Of a DNA stretch of 37,999 nucleotides, positions 24,444 through 31,526 are shown one piece after another (position 1 is the first letter of the stretch; every line of letters begins with the position of its first letter). Made by a program: the position numbers and the translations under genes. Source of the DNA: JAQVHD01 sp035369485 (GTDB lineage: Bacteria; Patescibacteriota; Minisyncoccia; UBA6257; JAAZHW01); the NCBI GenBank assembly GCA_035369485.1, contig DAOSMC010000004.1, positions 1 through 37,999 on the forward strand. Direction: 5' to 3'. Below the pieces are notes generated by a model, which saw only the letters and a list, made by a program, of their open reading frames with translations, made no database searches and was not told the DNA's origin.

Positions 24444-25598
24444 ATGAAATTTAAAACATTATTTCTCGTATTTTTAATTTTGCTTATTGGCGTGCTGGCG
24501 ATATATTTTTCCCCTTTTCAAAAAACCAATAAGACAAACGATTATAATTTAGAAGAAGAAAAGGCCAATCTAAATGAGGGAAACGGAGAAATGACTATCC
24601 AAGAAACTCCTTCTATGTCGCCGGAAGAAAAAACAACCACCCTTTTTGATTTTGATCCGCATCTTTTGAGCTGGGAAGAAATTAAACCAACTGCTATTTG
24701 GGAAAGAAGAGATGCTCAAGCTGGCGTTGTTTTTCAAGATAAAATTTGGATTTTAGGAGGGCTGGGAGGAACAAACACTAAGACTACTGATTCGTACTCC
24801 TCATTTCCTCATTATAAAGATGTGTGGGTGACTGAAGATGGAGAAAATTGGGAATTAGTTACCAATGATGCGCCGTGGGGAAAAAGAAGGGGACACGCAG
24901 CCGTGGTTTTTCAAGATCAGATTTGGATTTTGGGTGGGGTAACCAATGCGGAAATTTTTAAAAATGATGTGTGGAGATCAGCAGATGGAAAAAATTGGGT
25001 TCAAGTCACTGCTCAAGCTCCCTGGCTGCCCAGAAAAGGTCACGCGGCAGTTGTTTTTAAAGATAAATTATGGGTATTAGGCGGAGTAAGTATAAAAGGT
25101 GTAAAAAATGATGTGTGGGTGACTGAAGATGGAGAAAATTGGGAATTAGTTACCAATGATGCGCCGTGGGGAGCAAGATATGACTTGGCCGCAGAAGTTT
25201 TTAACGATAAGCTTTTTATAACTGGCGGAGTTGTCCCTGGAGAATGGAAAGGAATGAAAGATGTTTGGTTTTCCAATGATGGAATAAATTGGGAATTAGC
25301 CAATAAAGAAAGCCCTTGGCTTGGCAGACATGGTTTATGTTTGACTTCTTATAATAATTATCTTTGGGTTATTGGCGGGTGGTCGGGCTATGGGAAGGGT
25401 TATAATGATGTTTGGTTTTCGCAAGATGGGAAGATCTGGGAACAAACATTAGAAGATAGTTTATGGCCAGGCAGAGAAGATTTAACTTGTGTGGTTTTTC
25501 AAGACCATATTTGGTTAATGGGAGGGATGACAACTAATGGCACGAGAAAAAATGATATTTGGCGTTCCACCATTTCCGGCACTCAAGAGAAAATGTAA
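24444..25598 (+). CDS. Anchored or secreted kelch-like beta-propeller protein
   Basis: 384 residues: an N-terminal hydrophobic helix (about 5-24, LFLVFLILLIGVLAIYF), a polar linker, then about six blade-like repeats of 45-50 residues carrying VFQDKIWILGG, KNDVWRSADGKNW and variants. The GG doublet followed by a conserved Trp is the kelch hallmark. Such propellers bind proteins or sugars on the cell surface. A 63-bp stretch is repeated exactly inside the gene (24819-24881 and 25110-25172, 291 bp apart). It stands directly upstream of the DGR on the same strand, about 170 nt before the target gene, so a surface-binding partnership is possible but unproven. Confidence 0.75.
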   Translation: MKFKTLFLVFLILLIGVLAIYFSPFQKTNKTNDYNLEEEKANLNEGNGEMTIQETPSMSPEEKTTTLFDFDPHLLSWEEIKPTAIWERRDAQAGVVFQDKIWILGGLGGTNTKTTDSYSSFPHYKDVWVTEDGENWELVTNDAPWGKRRGHAAVVFQDQIWILGGVTNAEIFKNDVWRSADGKNWVQVTAQAPWLPRKGHAAVVFKDKLWVLGGVSIKGVKNDVWVTEDGENWELVTNDAPWGARYDLAAEVFNDKLFITGGVVPGEWKGMKDVWFSNDGINWELANKESPWLGRHGLCLTSYNNYLWVIGGWSGYGKGYNDVWFSQDGKIWEQTLEDSLWPGREDLTCVVFQDHIWLMGGMTTNGTRKNDIWRSTISGTQEKM

Positions 25599-25765
25599 AA
25601 ATAAAAAAGAGAGCAAAACAAAAAGCATTGCCCATCTCCTCGCTTTGAGTAAATAATTTAATTTGATATAATAATATTAACTACGCGCTTTTTGCCGTTG
25701 AGCTGCTAAAAAGTCGTTTCAAAAAAAACAAACAAGTTTAATTAGAAATTAATATTATATATTTC

Positions 25766-27166
25766 ATGGTTATTCATCAGTATTCAAAAAGCTTTACTTT
25801 AATTGAATTACTTATTACTTTGGGGATTTTAGGAGTATTGATGGCAGTAGTTGTAATTACTATTAATCCTGCCGAATTTTTAAAACAATCCAGAGATACA
25901 AAAAGAATGTCAGATATATCTAATCTGCAAACCGCCATCAATCTTTATTTATTTGAGGGTAGTTCACTTGGCACTCCGGGAGTAACATATATTTCTATTC
26001 CTGCTGCAAACTCCGATTGCTCTGATTTAAACCTACCAGCTGGCTCTTGGCATTGTGCCACTTCTGACAACTATCTAAAAGTTGATGGCACTGGCTGGTT
26101 GCCTCTAAACTTCAGCGCTTTAACCATCAGTTCTCCCTTAAGTGTTTTACCTGTTGATCCTCAAAATAGCGTTTCCGAATCCTATTATACCTATTCTACT
26201 GATGGCTCTGGTTTTGTGATTACGGCTGTTCCTGAATCAAATAAATATCGTAATAACTCAGATCTTTTAACTGGTTTTGTCGCTTCCGGTGCTTCTGATA
26301 AATTAGTCGGTGGTAATTTTCCCAATGGTTGGGTATTTGTGCCTGGTGATCCAAACTTTAAAACCCCTGGTTTTTGGGTTATGAAATACGAAGCCAAATG
26401 TGTTTCTGGAAATACGCCTCTTACTTCACCTGATACTGGTTACCACACCTACAACAATAGCAGCCAACCTTGCGCCGGCGATAGATATATTGCTTCTACA
26501 TCTGAAGGCTATCCTATTACTAATATCTCTCACAATACAGCCAAAGCCTATTGTCAGTCAATTGGCGCCCATCTTTTAACTAATGATGAATATATGACTA
26601 TTGTGAGAAATGCTGAACAAGTACCAGTGAATTGGTCAAATAATCAAGTGGGCAATGGCGTTCTTCCTCGGGGTAATTCTAATTCCGCGGCTGCTCAAGA
26701 TGGCTCAAGCATTTATGGCACTGGCTATACTGATCACACTCATCTTCGCACTCTCACGCTTTCTAATGGTTCGGTTATTTGGGATATAGCTGGTAATGTT
26801 TACGACCACGTTCAAAGAAGCAATGACAATGCGGGTGATCTTACTAACACTATGGTTTTGCCCGCGTGTTCTGATGCTCAAGCTGCTTGGGGTTGGTGTA
26901 AATATGCTTCTACAGAATCGCCTTATGTTTCTTCTTGGACAGATGACGTTGCTAAAGATAAGGTTGCTCCTTCTAATACTTCTTGGACCTCCAGCCAAAA
27001 TATTGGTCAAGTTTATACTTACAAGAATGGAACAAATCAAGGAACTACTGTTTTTCTCCGCGGCGGCCTTTGGTCCGATGGGGCGTTTGTTGGGCCGTTT
27101 GCGTTGTCCTTGAGTTGGGGCACTGACGGCACGTACAACAATGTTGGGTTCCGTTGCGCCCGGTAG
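25766..27166 (+). CDS. DGR target: prepilin-like protein with FGE/C-type-lectin-like domain
   Basis: 466 residues. The N-terminus SFTLIELLITLGILGVLMA is a type IV (pseudo)prepilin signal with the conserved Glu at +5 and Ser in place of the usual Gly before Phe. A helix follows (RDTKRMSDISNLQTAINLYL), then a Ser/Gly-rich linker. From about 180 the protein has formylglycine-generating-enzyme/sulfatase-modifying-factor features: VFVPGDPNFKTPGFWVMKYE, ITNISHNTAKAYCQ, GSVIWDIAGNVYDHV and a final VGFRCAR. Residues 430-466 are the variable repeat. FGE-fold lectin domains are frequent DGR targets. Here the variable tip would be displayed on a pilus or surface anchor. The C-terminal end coincides with the repeat end. 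Confidence 0.93.
   Translation: MVIHQYSKSFTLIELLITLGILGVLMAVVVITINPAEFLKQSRDTKRMSDISNLQTAINLYLFEGSSLGTPGVTYISIPAANSDCSDLNLPAGSWHCATSDNYLKVDGTGWLPLNFSALTISSPLSVLPVDPQNSVSESYYTYSTDGSGFVITAVPESNKYRNNSDLLTGFVASGASDKLVGGNFPNGWVFVPGDPNFKTPGFWVMKYEAKCVSGNTPLTSPDTGYHTYNNSSQPCAGDRYIASTSEGYPITNISHNTAKAYCQSIGAHLLTNDEYMTIVRNAEQVPVNWSNNQVGNGVLPRGNSNSAAAQDGSSIYGTGYTDHTHLRTLTLSNGSVIWDIAGNVYDHVQRSNDNAGDLTNTMVLPACSDAQAAWGWCKYASTESPYVSSWTDDVAKDKVAPSNTSWTSSQNIGQVYTYKNGTNQGTTVFLRGGLWSDGAFVGPFALSLSWGTDGTYNNVGFRCAR
27053..27165 (+). repeat. DGR variable repeat (VR)
   Basis: 113 bp covering codons 430-466 and two bases of the stop codon. It aligns without gaps to the template at 27637-27749 (offset 584) with 14 differences. 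At every difference the template base is A: three A-to-C, seven A-to-T and four A-to-G changes. The nine altered codons are AAY or GAT in the template and now encode L435, S437, D438, F441, V442, S448, S450, G455 and Y457. The last 29 bp are identical and largely A-poor (GGGTTCCGTTGCGCCCGG), as expected of the initiation-of-mutagenic-homing end. Confidence 0.97.
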
Positions 27167-27200
27167 GCCGTAGCAATCTAAAATCTGAAATCCAAAAAAT

Positions 27201-27536
27201 ATGCTAGAAGATCTAATAGTTTTTCAAAAATTATACGATTTAATTTTATGGATTTATCCCATTATTAATAAATTTCCTCAAAAACAGAGATTTGTGCTTG
27301 GTCAACAAATCCAAAACAAATTATTGGAAATTTTGAAAAATATTATTGAAGGCAATCAAGCAATTCAAAAAACTGTTATTTTAAAACACGCCAGTGTTAA
27401 TTTGGATGAACTCCGCATTTTAATTCGTTTGAGCAAGGACTTGCACTTTTTAAGTATTAATCAGTATCAAATAGCTGCTGAAAAAATAAATGAAATAGGG
27501 CGATTTTTAAATGCTTGGTTAAGAAGATTTTCGTAA
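27201..27536 (+). CDS. avd: DGR accessory variability determinant (Avd-like four-helix protein)
   Basis: A 111-residue all-helical protein: MLEDLIVFQKLYDLILWI, FPQKQRFVLGQQIQNKLLEI, ILKHASVNLDELRILIRL and YQIAAEKINEIGRFLNAWL. This is the pattern of the bAvd/23S-rRNA-intervening-sequence four-helix bundle. In studied DGRs, Avd forms a barrel-like pentamer with a basic face that binds the reverse transcriptase and template RNA and is needed for mutagenic retrohoming. Length and the L-D-E-L-R-I-LIRL segment fit well. It lies 34 nt after the target stop and 100 nt before the TR, all on one strand, exactly where an Avd belongs. Confidence 0.93.
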   Translation: MLEDLIVFQKLYDLILWIYPIINKFPQKQRFVLGQQIQNKLLEILKNIIEGNQAIQKTVILKHASVNLDELRILIRLSKDLHFLSINQYQIAAEKINEIGRFLNAWLRRFS

Positions 27537-27636
27537 TAAAATTTTCTAACCGAGAGCTAAATTTATTTATGAATTAAATTTAGTTGTCGGCTAGAGATTA
27601 TTTTAACCGACAAGGGATAGGATCGTGCAACGGACC

Positions 27637-27749
27637 TTTCTCCGCGGCGGCAATTGGAACAATGGGGCGAATGATGGGCCGTTTGCGTTGAACTTGAATT
27701 GGGGCACTGACAACACGAACAACAATGTTGGGTTCCGTTGCGCCCGGTA
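27637..27749 (+). repeat. DGR template repeat (TR)
   Basis: 113 bp, the unmutated master of the VR. It carries 25 adenines, 14 of which differ in the VR, while all 88 non-adenine positions are identical. Adenines cluster in AAC/AAT codons when read in the target frame, the usual design that lets A-mutagenesis reach many amino acids but no stop codons. The TR ends at the same GC-rich word as the VR, then diverges (T instead of the stop-codon G). Confidence 0.97.
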
Positions 27750-27937
27750 TACTTCCATGCTTAAATTAACCTGGCCCGAACAAAATCTTTAAGGAGATTC
27801 GTCTGTGCCATGAAGCCTACGGATTCTATTCCTTCTCCGGTACTCTATGAAATGATATTTTTAGGGTAGAGCCTATGGTGATTTGTTTTGAGAAACCTTG
27901 TTTGTTTCATGAGGAAAGGGAAAATACAAACTCGTTT

Positions 27938-27976
27938 CCCCGCGTTATTGCGTTGTCGTAACGCTCTGACGCGGGG
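27938..27976 (+). promoter_or_regulatory. Nested hairpin immediately upstream of the DGR reverse transcriptase
   Basis: Outer stem CCCCGCGT (27938-27945) with ACGCGGGG (27969-27976), internal 4x4 loop, inner stem GCGTT (27950-27954) with AACGC (27960-27964), loop GTCGT. Its last base is 17 nt before the rt ATG, and TTTTTTT lies between. It could be a structural end of the template RNA, an attenuator limiting rt expression, or both. Confidence 0.7.
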
Positions 27977-27993
27977 TTAGAGAGTGTTTTTTT

Positions 27994-29025
27994 ATGAATA
28001 AGAATCTTTTTGAACAAGTTGCCGATTTTAAAAATCTTCACTCTGCTTATTTTGCTGCTCGTCGATGTAAACGTTATCGTAGTTGTGTTCTCAAGTTTGA
28101 ATATAATTTGGAAGAAAATTTATTAACTCTAAAAAAAGAATTATTGAATAAAACTTATCATCACGGAGGTTATCACGAGTTTATTATCACAGATTCCAAA
28201 AAACGAATTATTAAAGCACCTCTATTTCGCGATCGAATTGTTCATCACGCCTTATGTAATATTATTGAGCCGATTCTTGATAGAGGATTTATCTACGATT
28301 CTTATGCTTGTCGAAAAGGCAAGGGAACTCATGTTGCCGTAAAACGATTAGAAAGTTTTTTGAAGAGTTGCAGCGCGACACAAAAAAGGAGGGATGTAAT
28401 TTCGTCGCGCGTTTACTGTCTCAAATGCGATATCTCTAAATATTTTGAAAATGTAGATCACGAAATACTTTTAGAATTATTAGAAAAAAAGATTCAAAAC
28501 GGAGATATTTTATGGTTGCTCCGCGAGATTATTGGCAGCAATGCGCAAGGCATTCCTATTGGTAATCTCACTAGCCAACTTTTTGCGAATGTTTACTTGA
28601 ATGAACTTGATCATTTTATAAAACGGGTTTTGGGCGAACGATACTATATTCGCTACATGGATGACTTTTTAATATTAGACACAAATAAATGGCATCTCCG
28701 CGAAACCAAAGAACGTCTGCGGATGTTTCTGTGCGATCGGCTGAAACTTGAACTGCATCCGAAAAAAGCGGAAATTTTTCCTGCTGATAAGGGAATTGAT
28801 TTTCTTGGTTACGTCGTGCGGAACAATAAGCGATTCTTGCGGAAATCCACGGTTAAGCGTTTTCTAAAAAAGAAACGTCGTTATTATAAAACGATGATAA
28901 AAAATGGTCAGCAGACGGAGGTGTTTTTACAAAATGTTTTTAATTCGTGGCGGGGATATATATGTTTTGCCGATTCATATAAATTAATAAAAGACATTAG
29001 AGCCTCTTTCTGCCAGCCATTTTAA
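27994..29025 (+). CDS. DGR-type reverse transcriptase
   Basis: A 343-residue reverse transcriptase. The catalytic YMDD stands in YYIRYMDDFLIL, and the other metal-binding Asp is in CLKCDISKYFENVDH. The DGR-specific motif is clear: AQGIPIGNLTSQLFANVYL, a form of the G-x(3)-G-x(3)-SQ signature that separates DGR RTs from group II intron RTs. Palm, fingers and thumb are present (KAPLFRDRIVHHAL early, FLGYVVRNNKRFL late), with no maturase or endonuclease domain. It would copy the TR transcript with adenine-specific errors and insert the product at the VR. It follows the TR, is in the same orientation as target and avd, and ends just before a repeat cluster. Confidence 0.97.
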   Translation: MNKNLFEQVADFKNLHSAYFAARRCKRYRSCVLKFEYNLEENLLTLKKELLNKTYHHGGYHEFIITDSKKRIIKAPLFRDRIVHHALCNIIEPILDRGFIYDSYACRKGKGTHVAVKRLESFLKSCSATQKRRDVISSRVYCLKCDISKYFENVDHEILLELLEKKIQNGDILWLLREIIGSNAQGIPIGNLTSQLFANVYLNELDHFIKRVLGERYYIRYMDDFLILDTNKWHLRETKERLRMFLCDRLKLELHPKKAEIFPADKGIDFLGYVVRNNKRFLRKSTVKRFLKKKRRYYKTMIKNGQQTEVFLQNVFNSWRGYICFADSYKLIKDIRASFCQPF

Positions 29026-29110
29026 TTAAATGCATAGAAAATATTGTTTGACAGCAAAATAGAATAAAATGTAGAAAATAATTTGCCCTCATTTGTCACC
29101 TTATTTTTTC

Positions 29111-29456
29111 GGTGTCATCCTGTTTTTCTCTGTCATCCTGAACTTTAGTGAAGGATCCCTCGGCTTTTAGTACTAATCAGCAATTTCTGCATTGCGTGGG
29201 ATTCTTCGCCTGCCTAACCGGCAGGCAGGCTCCGCTCAGAATGACACACTACCACATCGTCATCCTGAGGACTTTAGTCCGAAGGATCCCTCGGCTTTTA
29301 GCTCTCTTTTGTCATCCTGAACTTTAGTGAAGGATTCCTTGGCTTTTAGTACTCCATGGGATTCTTCCCTGCCCGCCGAACAGGCGGGGCTCCGCTCAGA
29401 ATGACAATAAAAATAGCGTTCAGAATGACAAAAAATAAAAGCTCTCAGAATGACAA
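29111..29456. repeat. MITE-like repeat cluster downstream of the DGR
   Basis: This gene-free stretch (rt stop to 29537) holds two full copies of the GTCATCCTGA...TCAGAATGAC element (29132-29245 and 29311-29405), a left half (29259-29302) and left and right end fragments, including two further CAGAATGAC words near 29420-29452. Variants of the core (CCTGCCCGCC, CCGGCAGGCAGG) add GC-rich internal stems. An open frame on the minus strand here is only repeat sequence. Confidence 0.8.
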
Positions 29457-29462
29457 AATAAA

Positions 29463-29490
29463 TTGACAAAAAATAATTTTTTGCTATTTT
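29463..29490 (+). promoter_or_regulatory. Candidate promoter of the YunG/deaminase gene
   Basis: Consensus TTGACA, a 16-nt spacer, then TATTTT preceded by TGC (extended -10). The ATG is 47 nt downstream and is served by AAAGGAGA (29523-29530), so this message would have a normal leader. Confidence 0.5.
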
Positions 29491-29536
29491 TAAAATAGAT
29501 TGAGATTTAAAAATTAAATTAGAAAGGAGAAGAAAA

Positions 29537-30409
29537 ATGGATTTAAAAGATTACGAAGCAATATTAAGGAGATGTTGGTCAGCAGAAACAAGTTTGGATT
29601 CGGAAAATTGGTCACCACATAATCCTGCGTGGGGACAATGTGCAGTGACAGCAGCTGTCATCCAGGATTTCTTCGGCGGAGATTTAATGAGGGGAATAGT
29701 AGAAATAAATAGTGGCATACAACCTGTCACCACTTCTCATTATTGGAATCGTTTAGCCAATGGTCAAGAAGTTGATCTTACTCGGGAGCAATTTCCTTTT
29801 AGTGCCAGAATTTCGGTTGGTGAAATTCGTTCGCGCCGCTATATTTTTTCTAACCCGCATACATTATCCCGCTATAGTATCTTGAGATTAAAATTCGAAA
29901 ATGAACTAAGACCTAATCCGCTGTTTTTTGACGAAATCTATCGATTATGCTTCGGGGCCGCTCAATTATCTGATTGTAGTTATATGCAGTTTGGGTGCGT
30001 AGTTTTTCAAGAAGGTAAAAAACAGCCCAAAGTTATGACTAGCAATCGTTTTGTTGAACCCATGAGATTTATTTGTTCGTCGGAATGCATAAGAAAATAT
30101 ATTAAATCAGAACAAAATTTGATGATTGGTGCTTGCGGTCATGCCGAAGAGTGGGCGTTGAAAGAATTACGAGAAAAAAAGATTCATCCTGATAGATGTT
30201 CATTTTACGTGGCAGGGGTTAAGCCTTTTATTCATACGCCATTATTAAGAGAAAAAGAAGGATTTTCTTGTTTGCGTTGTGCTGTTCAACTCTATATGCA
30301 CGGAGTAAAAAAAATTTACATTCCTGTTCAAGATCACTGGGCTTCTCAAACGCCAGAAGAAGCTCTTATTTCATCCTTAGATTTTGCTATTGGGAGAAGG
30401 CAGATATAA
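29537..30409 (+). CDS. YunG-like domain fused to a cytidine-deaminase-like domain
   Basis: 290 residues in two parts. The first about 120 match YunG-type proteins (cysteine-peptidase-like fold): WSPHNPAWGQCAVTAA, DFFGGDLMRG, SHYWNRLANGQEVDLTREQF, with C35, H68 and D80 as a possible Cys-His-Asp triad. The second part (about 130-290) carries zinc-deaminase signatures: CGHAEEWALKEL (H202, E204) and FSCLRCAVQLYMHGV (C245, C248), where the usual PCxxC is SCxxC. Strand-like QFGCVVFQEG and KKIYIPVQ fit the CDA core. A Shine-Dalgarno AAAGGAGA precedes the ATG, a terminator follows, and repeats lie upstream, so it is an isolated unit. Substrates are unknown. Confidence 0.75.
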   Translation: MDLKDYEAILRRCWSAETSLDSENWSPHNPAWGQCAVTAAVIQDFFGGDLMRGIVEINSGIQPVTTSHYWNRLANGQEVDLTREQFPFSARISVGEIRSRRYIFSNPHTLSRYSILRLKFENELRPNPLFFDEIYRLCFGAAQLSDCSYMQFGCVVFQEGKKQPKVMTSNRFVEPMRFICSSECIRKYIKSEQNLMIGACGHAEEWALKELREKKIHPDRCSFYVAGVKPFIHTPLLREKEGFSCLRCAVQLYMHGVKKIYIPVQDHWASQTPEEALISSLDFAIGRRQI

Positions 30410-30435
30410 CAAGATATAAATTGCAAAATAATGTC

Positions 30436-30465
30436 AAAAACCTCGATTTTTAATCGAGGTTTTTT
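30436..30465 (+). terminator. Terminator after the YunG/deaminase gene
   Basis: AAAAACCTCGAT and ATCGAGGTTTTT form a 12-bp stem with a 5-6-nt T-rich loop, ending in a T run 27 nt after the stop. Confidence 0.85.
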
Positions 30466-30467
30466 AT

Positions 30468-30496
30468 TTGTTAATAAGAAAAATTTCTGATAAAAT
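30468..30496 (+). promoter_or_regulatory. Promoter of the tsaC/sua5 gene
   Basis: TTGTTA (30468-30473), a 17-nt spacer, and TAAAAT (30491-30496) preceded by TGA (extended -10). A TTG start at 30468 would be the -35 box itself and is rejected. The ATG is 46 nt after the -10. Confidence 0.65.
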
Positions 30497-30542
30497 AAAT
30501 TTTGCCGGGTCCAAAAAATTTAAAACGCGAAATGATAATTTT

Positions 30543-31526
30543 ATGGCCAAAATTATAAATGGCTTTTTCTCTAAAAACGTTCAAAGAGCTGCAGCACTAA
30601 TTCAACAAGGCGAAGCAGTGGCATTTCCTACTGAGACTGTTTATGGTTTGGGTGCAGATGTTTACAATAAAAAAGCCGTAGCCAAAATTTTTGAAATTAA
30701 AGAACGGCCATATTTTGATCCCATTATTGTTCACGTAGCCAATCTAAAACAATTGGAAGAGGTAGCTCAGATTAAAGATGAAAGAGTTTATGATTTAGTT
30801 AAACATTTTTGGCCAGGCCCGCTAACGCTTGTTTTGCCTAAACAGAAAAAAATTCCTTATCTTGTAACTGCTGGGTTAGATACTGTTGGCGTGCGCATGC
30901 CAGCAAATGTGGTTGCTCTTTCTTTAATTCAAGCCTTGGGACATCCCATTGCTGCGCCGAGTGCCAATTTATTTACTCGCTTGAGCCCCACGACGGCGGA
31001 GCATGTCTTTAAGCAATTAGGACCTAAAATTAAAATTATTTTAGATGGAGGTAAAACTATTTGCGGAGTAGAGTCAACCATTTTATTAATTAACAAAAAC
31101 ATCCAGCCCGTTTGTCTCAGAATGGGCGGTTTGCCAATTGAAGAAATTGAGAAAGTTGTTGGGAAAATTACAATTCCGAAAAAACAATCCAGAAAAATAT
31201 TAGCACCGGGCAATTTGAATTTTCATTATGCACCCAGAAAATCTTTAATTATTGTTGGAAAAGAAGAAGAAATTTGGCGATATCCCGAGAGTTTGAAGAA
31301 AAAAATAGCTCTCCTTGCTTTTCAAAAAATTAAAAATAAAAGAAAATTTTATGAGTGGCGTATTTTATCTCCTCGGGGTGATTTGAAAGAGGCAGCTGCT
31401 AATTTTTTTGACTTTCTTCATCAATTAGATGAAGGATCAGCGGAGATTATTTTTGTTGAAAAAGTAAAAGAAGTGGGTTTGGGTCGAGCTATTATGGAAC
31501 GTTTAAATAAAGCAACTCATCAATAA
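30543..31526 (+). CDS. tsaC: L-threonylcarbamoyladenylate synthase (Sua5-type)
   Basis: This enzyme makes threonylcarbamoyl-AMP from threonine, bicarbonate and ATP for the t6A37 modification of ANN-decoding tRNAs. About 327 residues: a YrdC domain with AVAFPTETVYGLGADV, KIFEIKERPYFDPIIVH, HFWPGPLTLVLP, TVGVRMPAN, HPIAAPSANL and STILLINK, followed by a C-terminal Sua5 domain introduced by LAPGNLNFHYAPRK. The presence of the Sua5 domain makes it the long Sua5 form rather than short TsaC. The ATG at 30543 gives MAKIINGFFSKNVQRAAALI. It ends in a one-base overlap with the DUF192 gene. Confidence 0.93.
   Translation: MAKIINGFFSKNVQRAAALIQQGEAVAFPTETVYGLGADVYNKKAVAKIFEIKERPYFDPIIVHVANLKQLEEVAQIKDERVYDLVKHFWPGPLTLVLPKQKKIPYLVTAGLDTVGVRMPANVVALSLIQALGHPIAAPSANLFTRLSPTTAEHVFKQLGPKIKIILDGGKTICGVESTILLINKNIQPVCLRMGGLPIEEIEKVVGKITIPKKQSRKILAPGNLNFHYAPRKSLIIVGKEEEIWRYPESLKKKIALLAFQKIKNKRKFYEWRILSPRGDLKEAAANFFDFLHQLDEGSAEIIFVEKVKEVGLGRAIMERLNKATHQ

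Larger units (their letters stand above)
27537..27993 (+). ncRNA. DGR template RNA region (avd-rt intergenic)
   Basis: This 457-nt gap contains the TR and flanking sequence with no convincing gene. Before the TR are two hairpins in tandem: CTAAATTTA/TAAATTTAG (27557-27565 with 27575-27583) and TTGTCGG/CCGACAA (27584-27590 with 27607-27613). After the TR come about 190 nt ending in a strong nested hairpin just before rt. In the Bordetella phage system the template RNA spans TR plus flanking structured spacers bound by RT-Avd, so the whole gap is the likely functional RNA. Its exact ends cannot be read here. Confidence 0.75.

Noticed and set aside
24819..25172. The 63-bp internal repeat of the kelch-like gene as a second VR/TR pair.
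   Set aside because: The copies are identical rather than differing at adenines, and no homology to the TR core is visible.
26705..27113. Alternative frames inside the DGR target gene.
   Set aside because: The VR codon pattern (changes at first and second positions of AAY codons, stop at the repeat end) supports only the main frame.
27938..27993. Nested hairpin plus T-run as a simple terminator of the target-avd operon.
   Set aside because: Kept only as an alternative: the rt gene must be expressed from the same strand right after it, and the stem could equally be part of the template RNA.
29260..29469. Minus-strand open frame downstream of the reverse transcriptase.
   Set aside because: It is made entirely of MITE-like repeat sequence.
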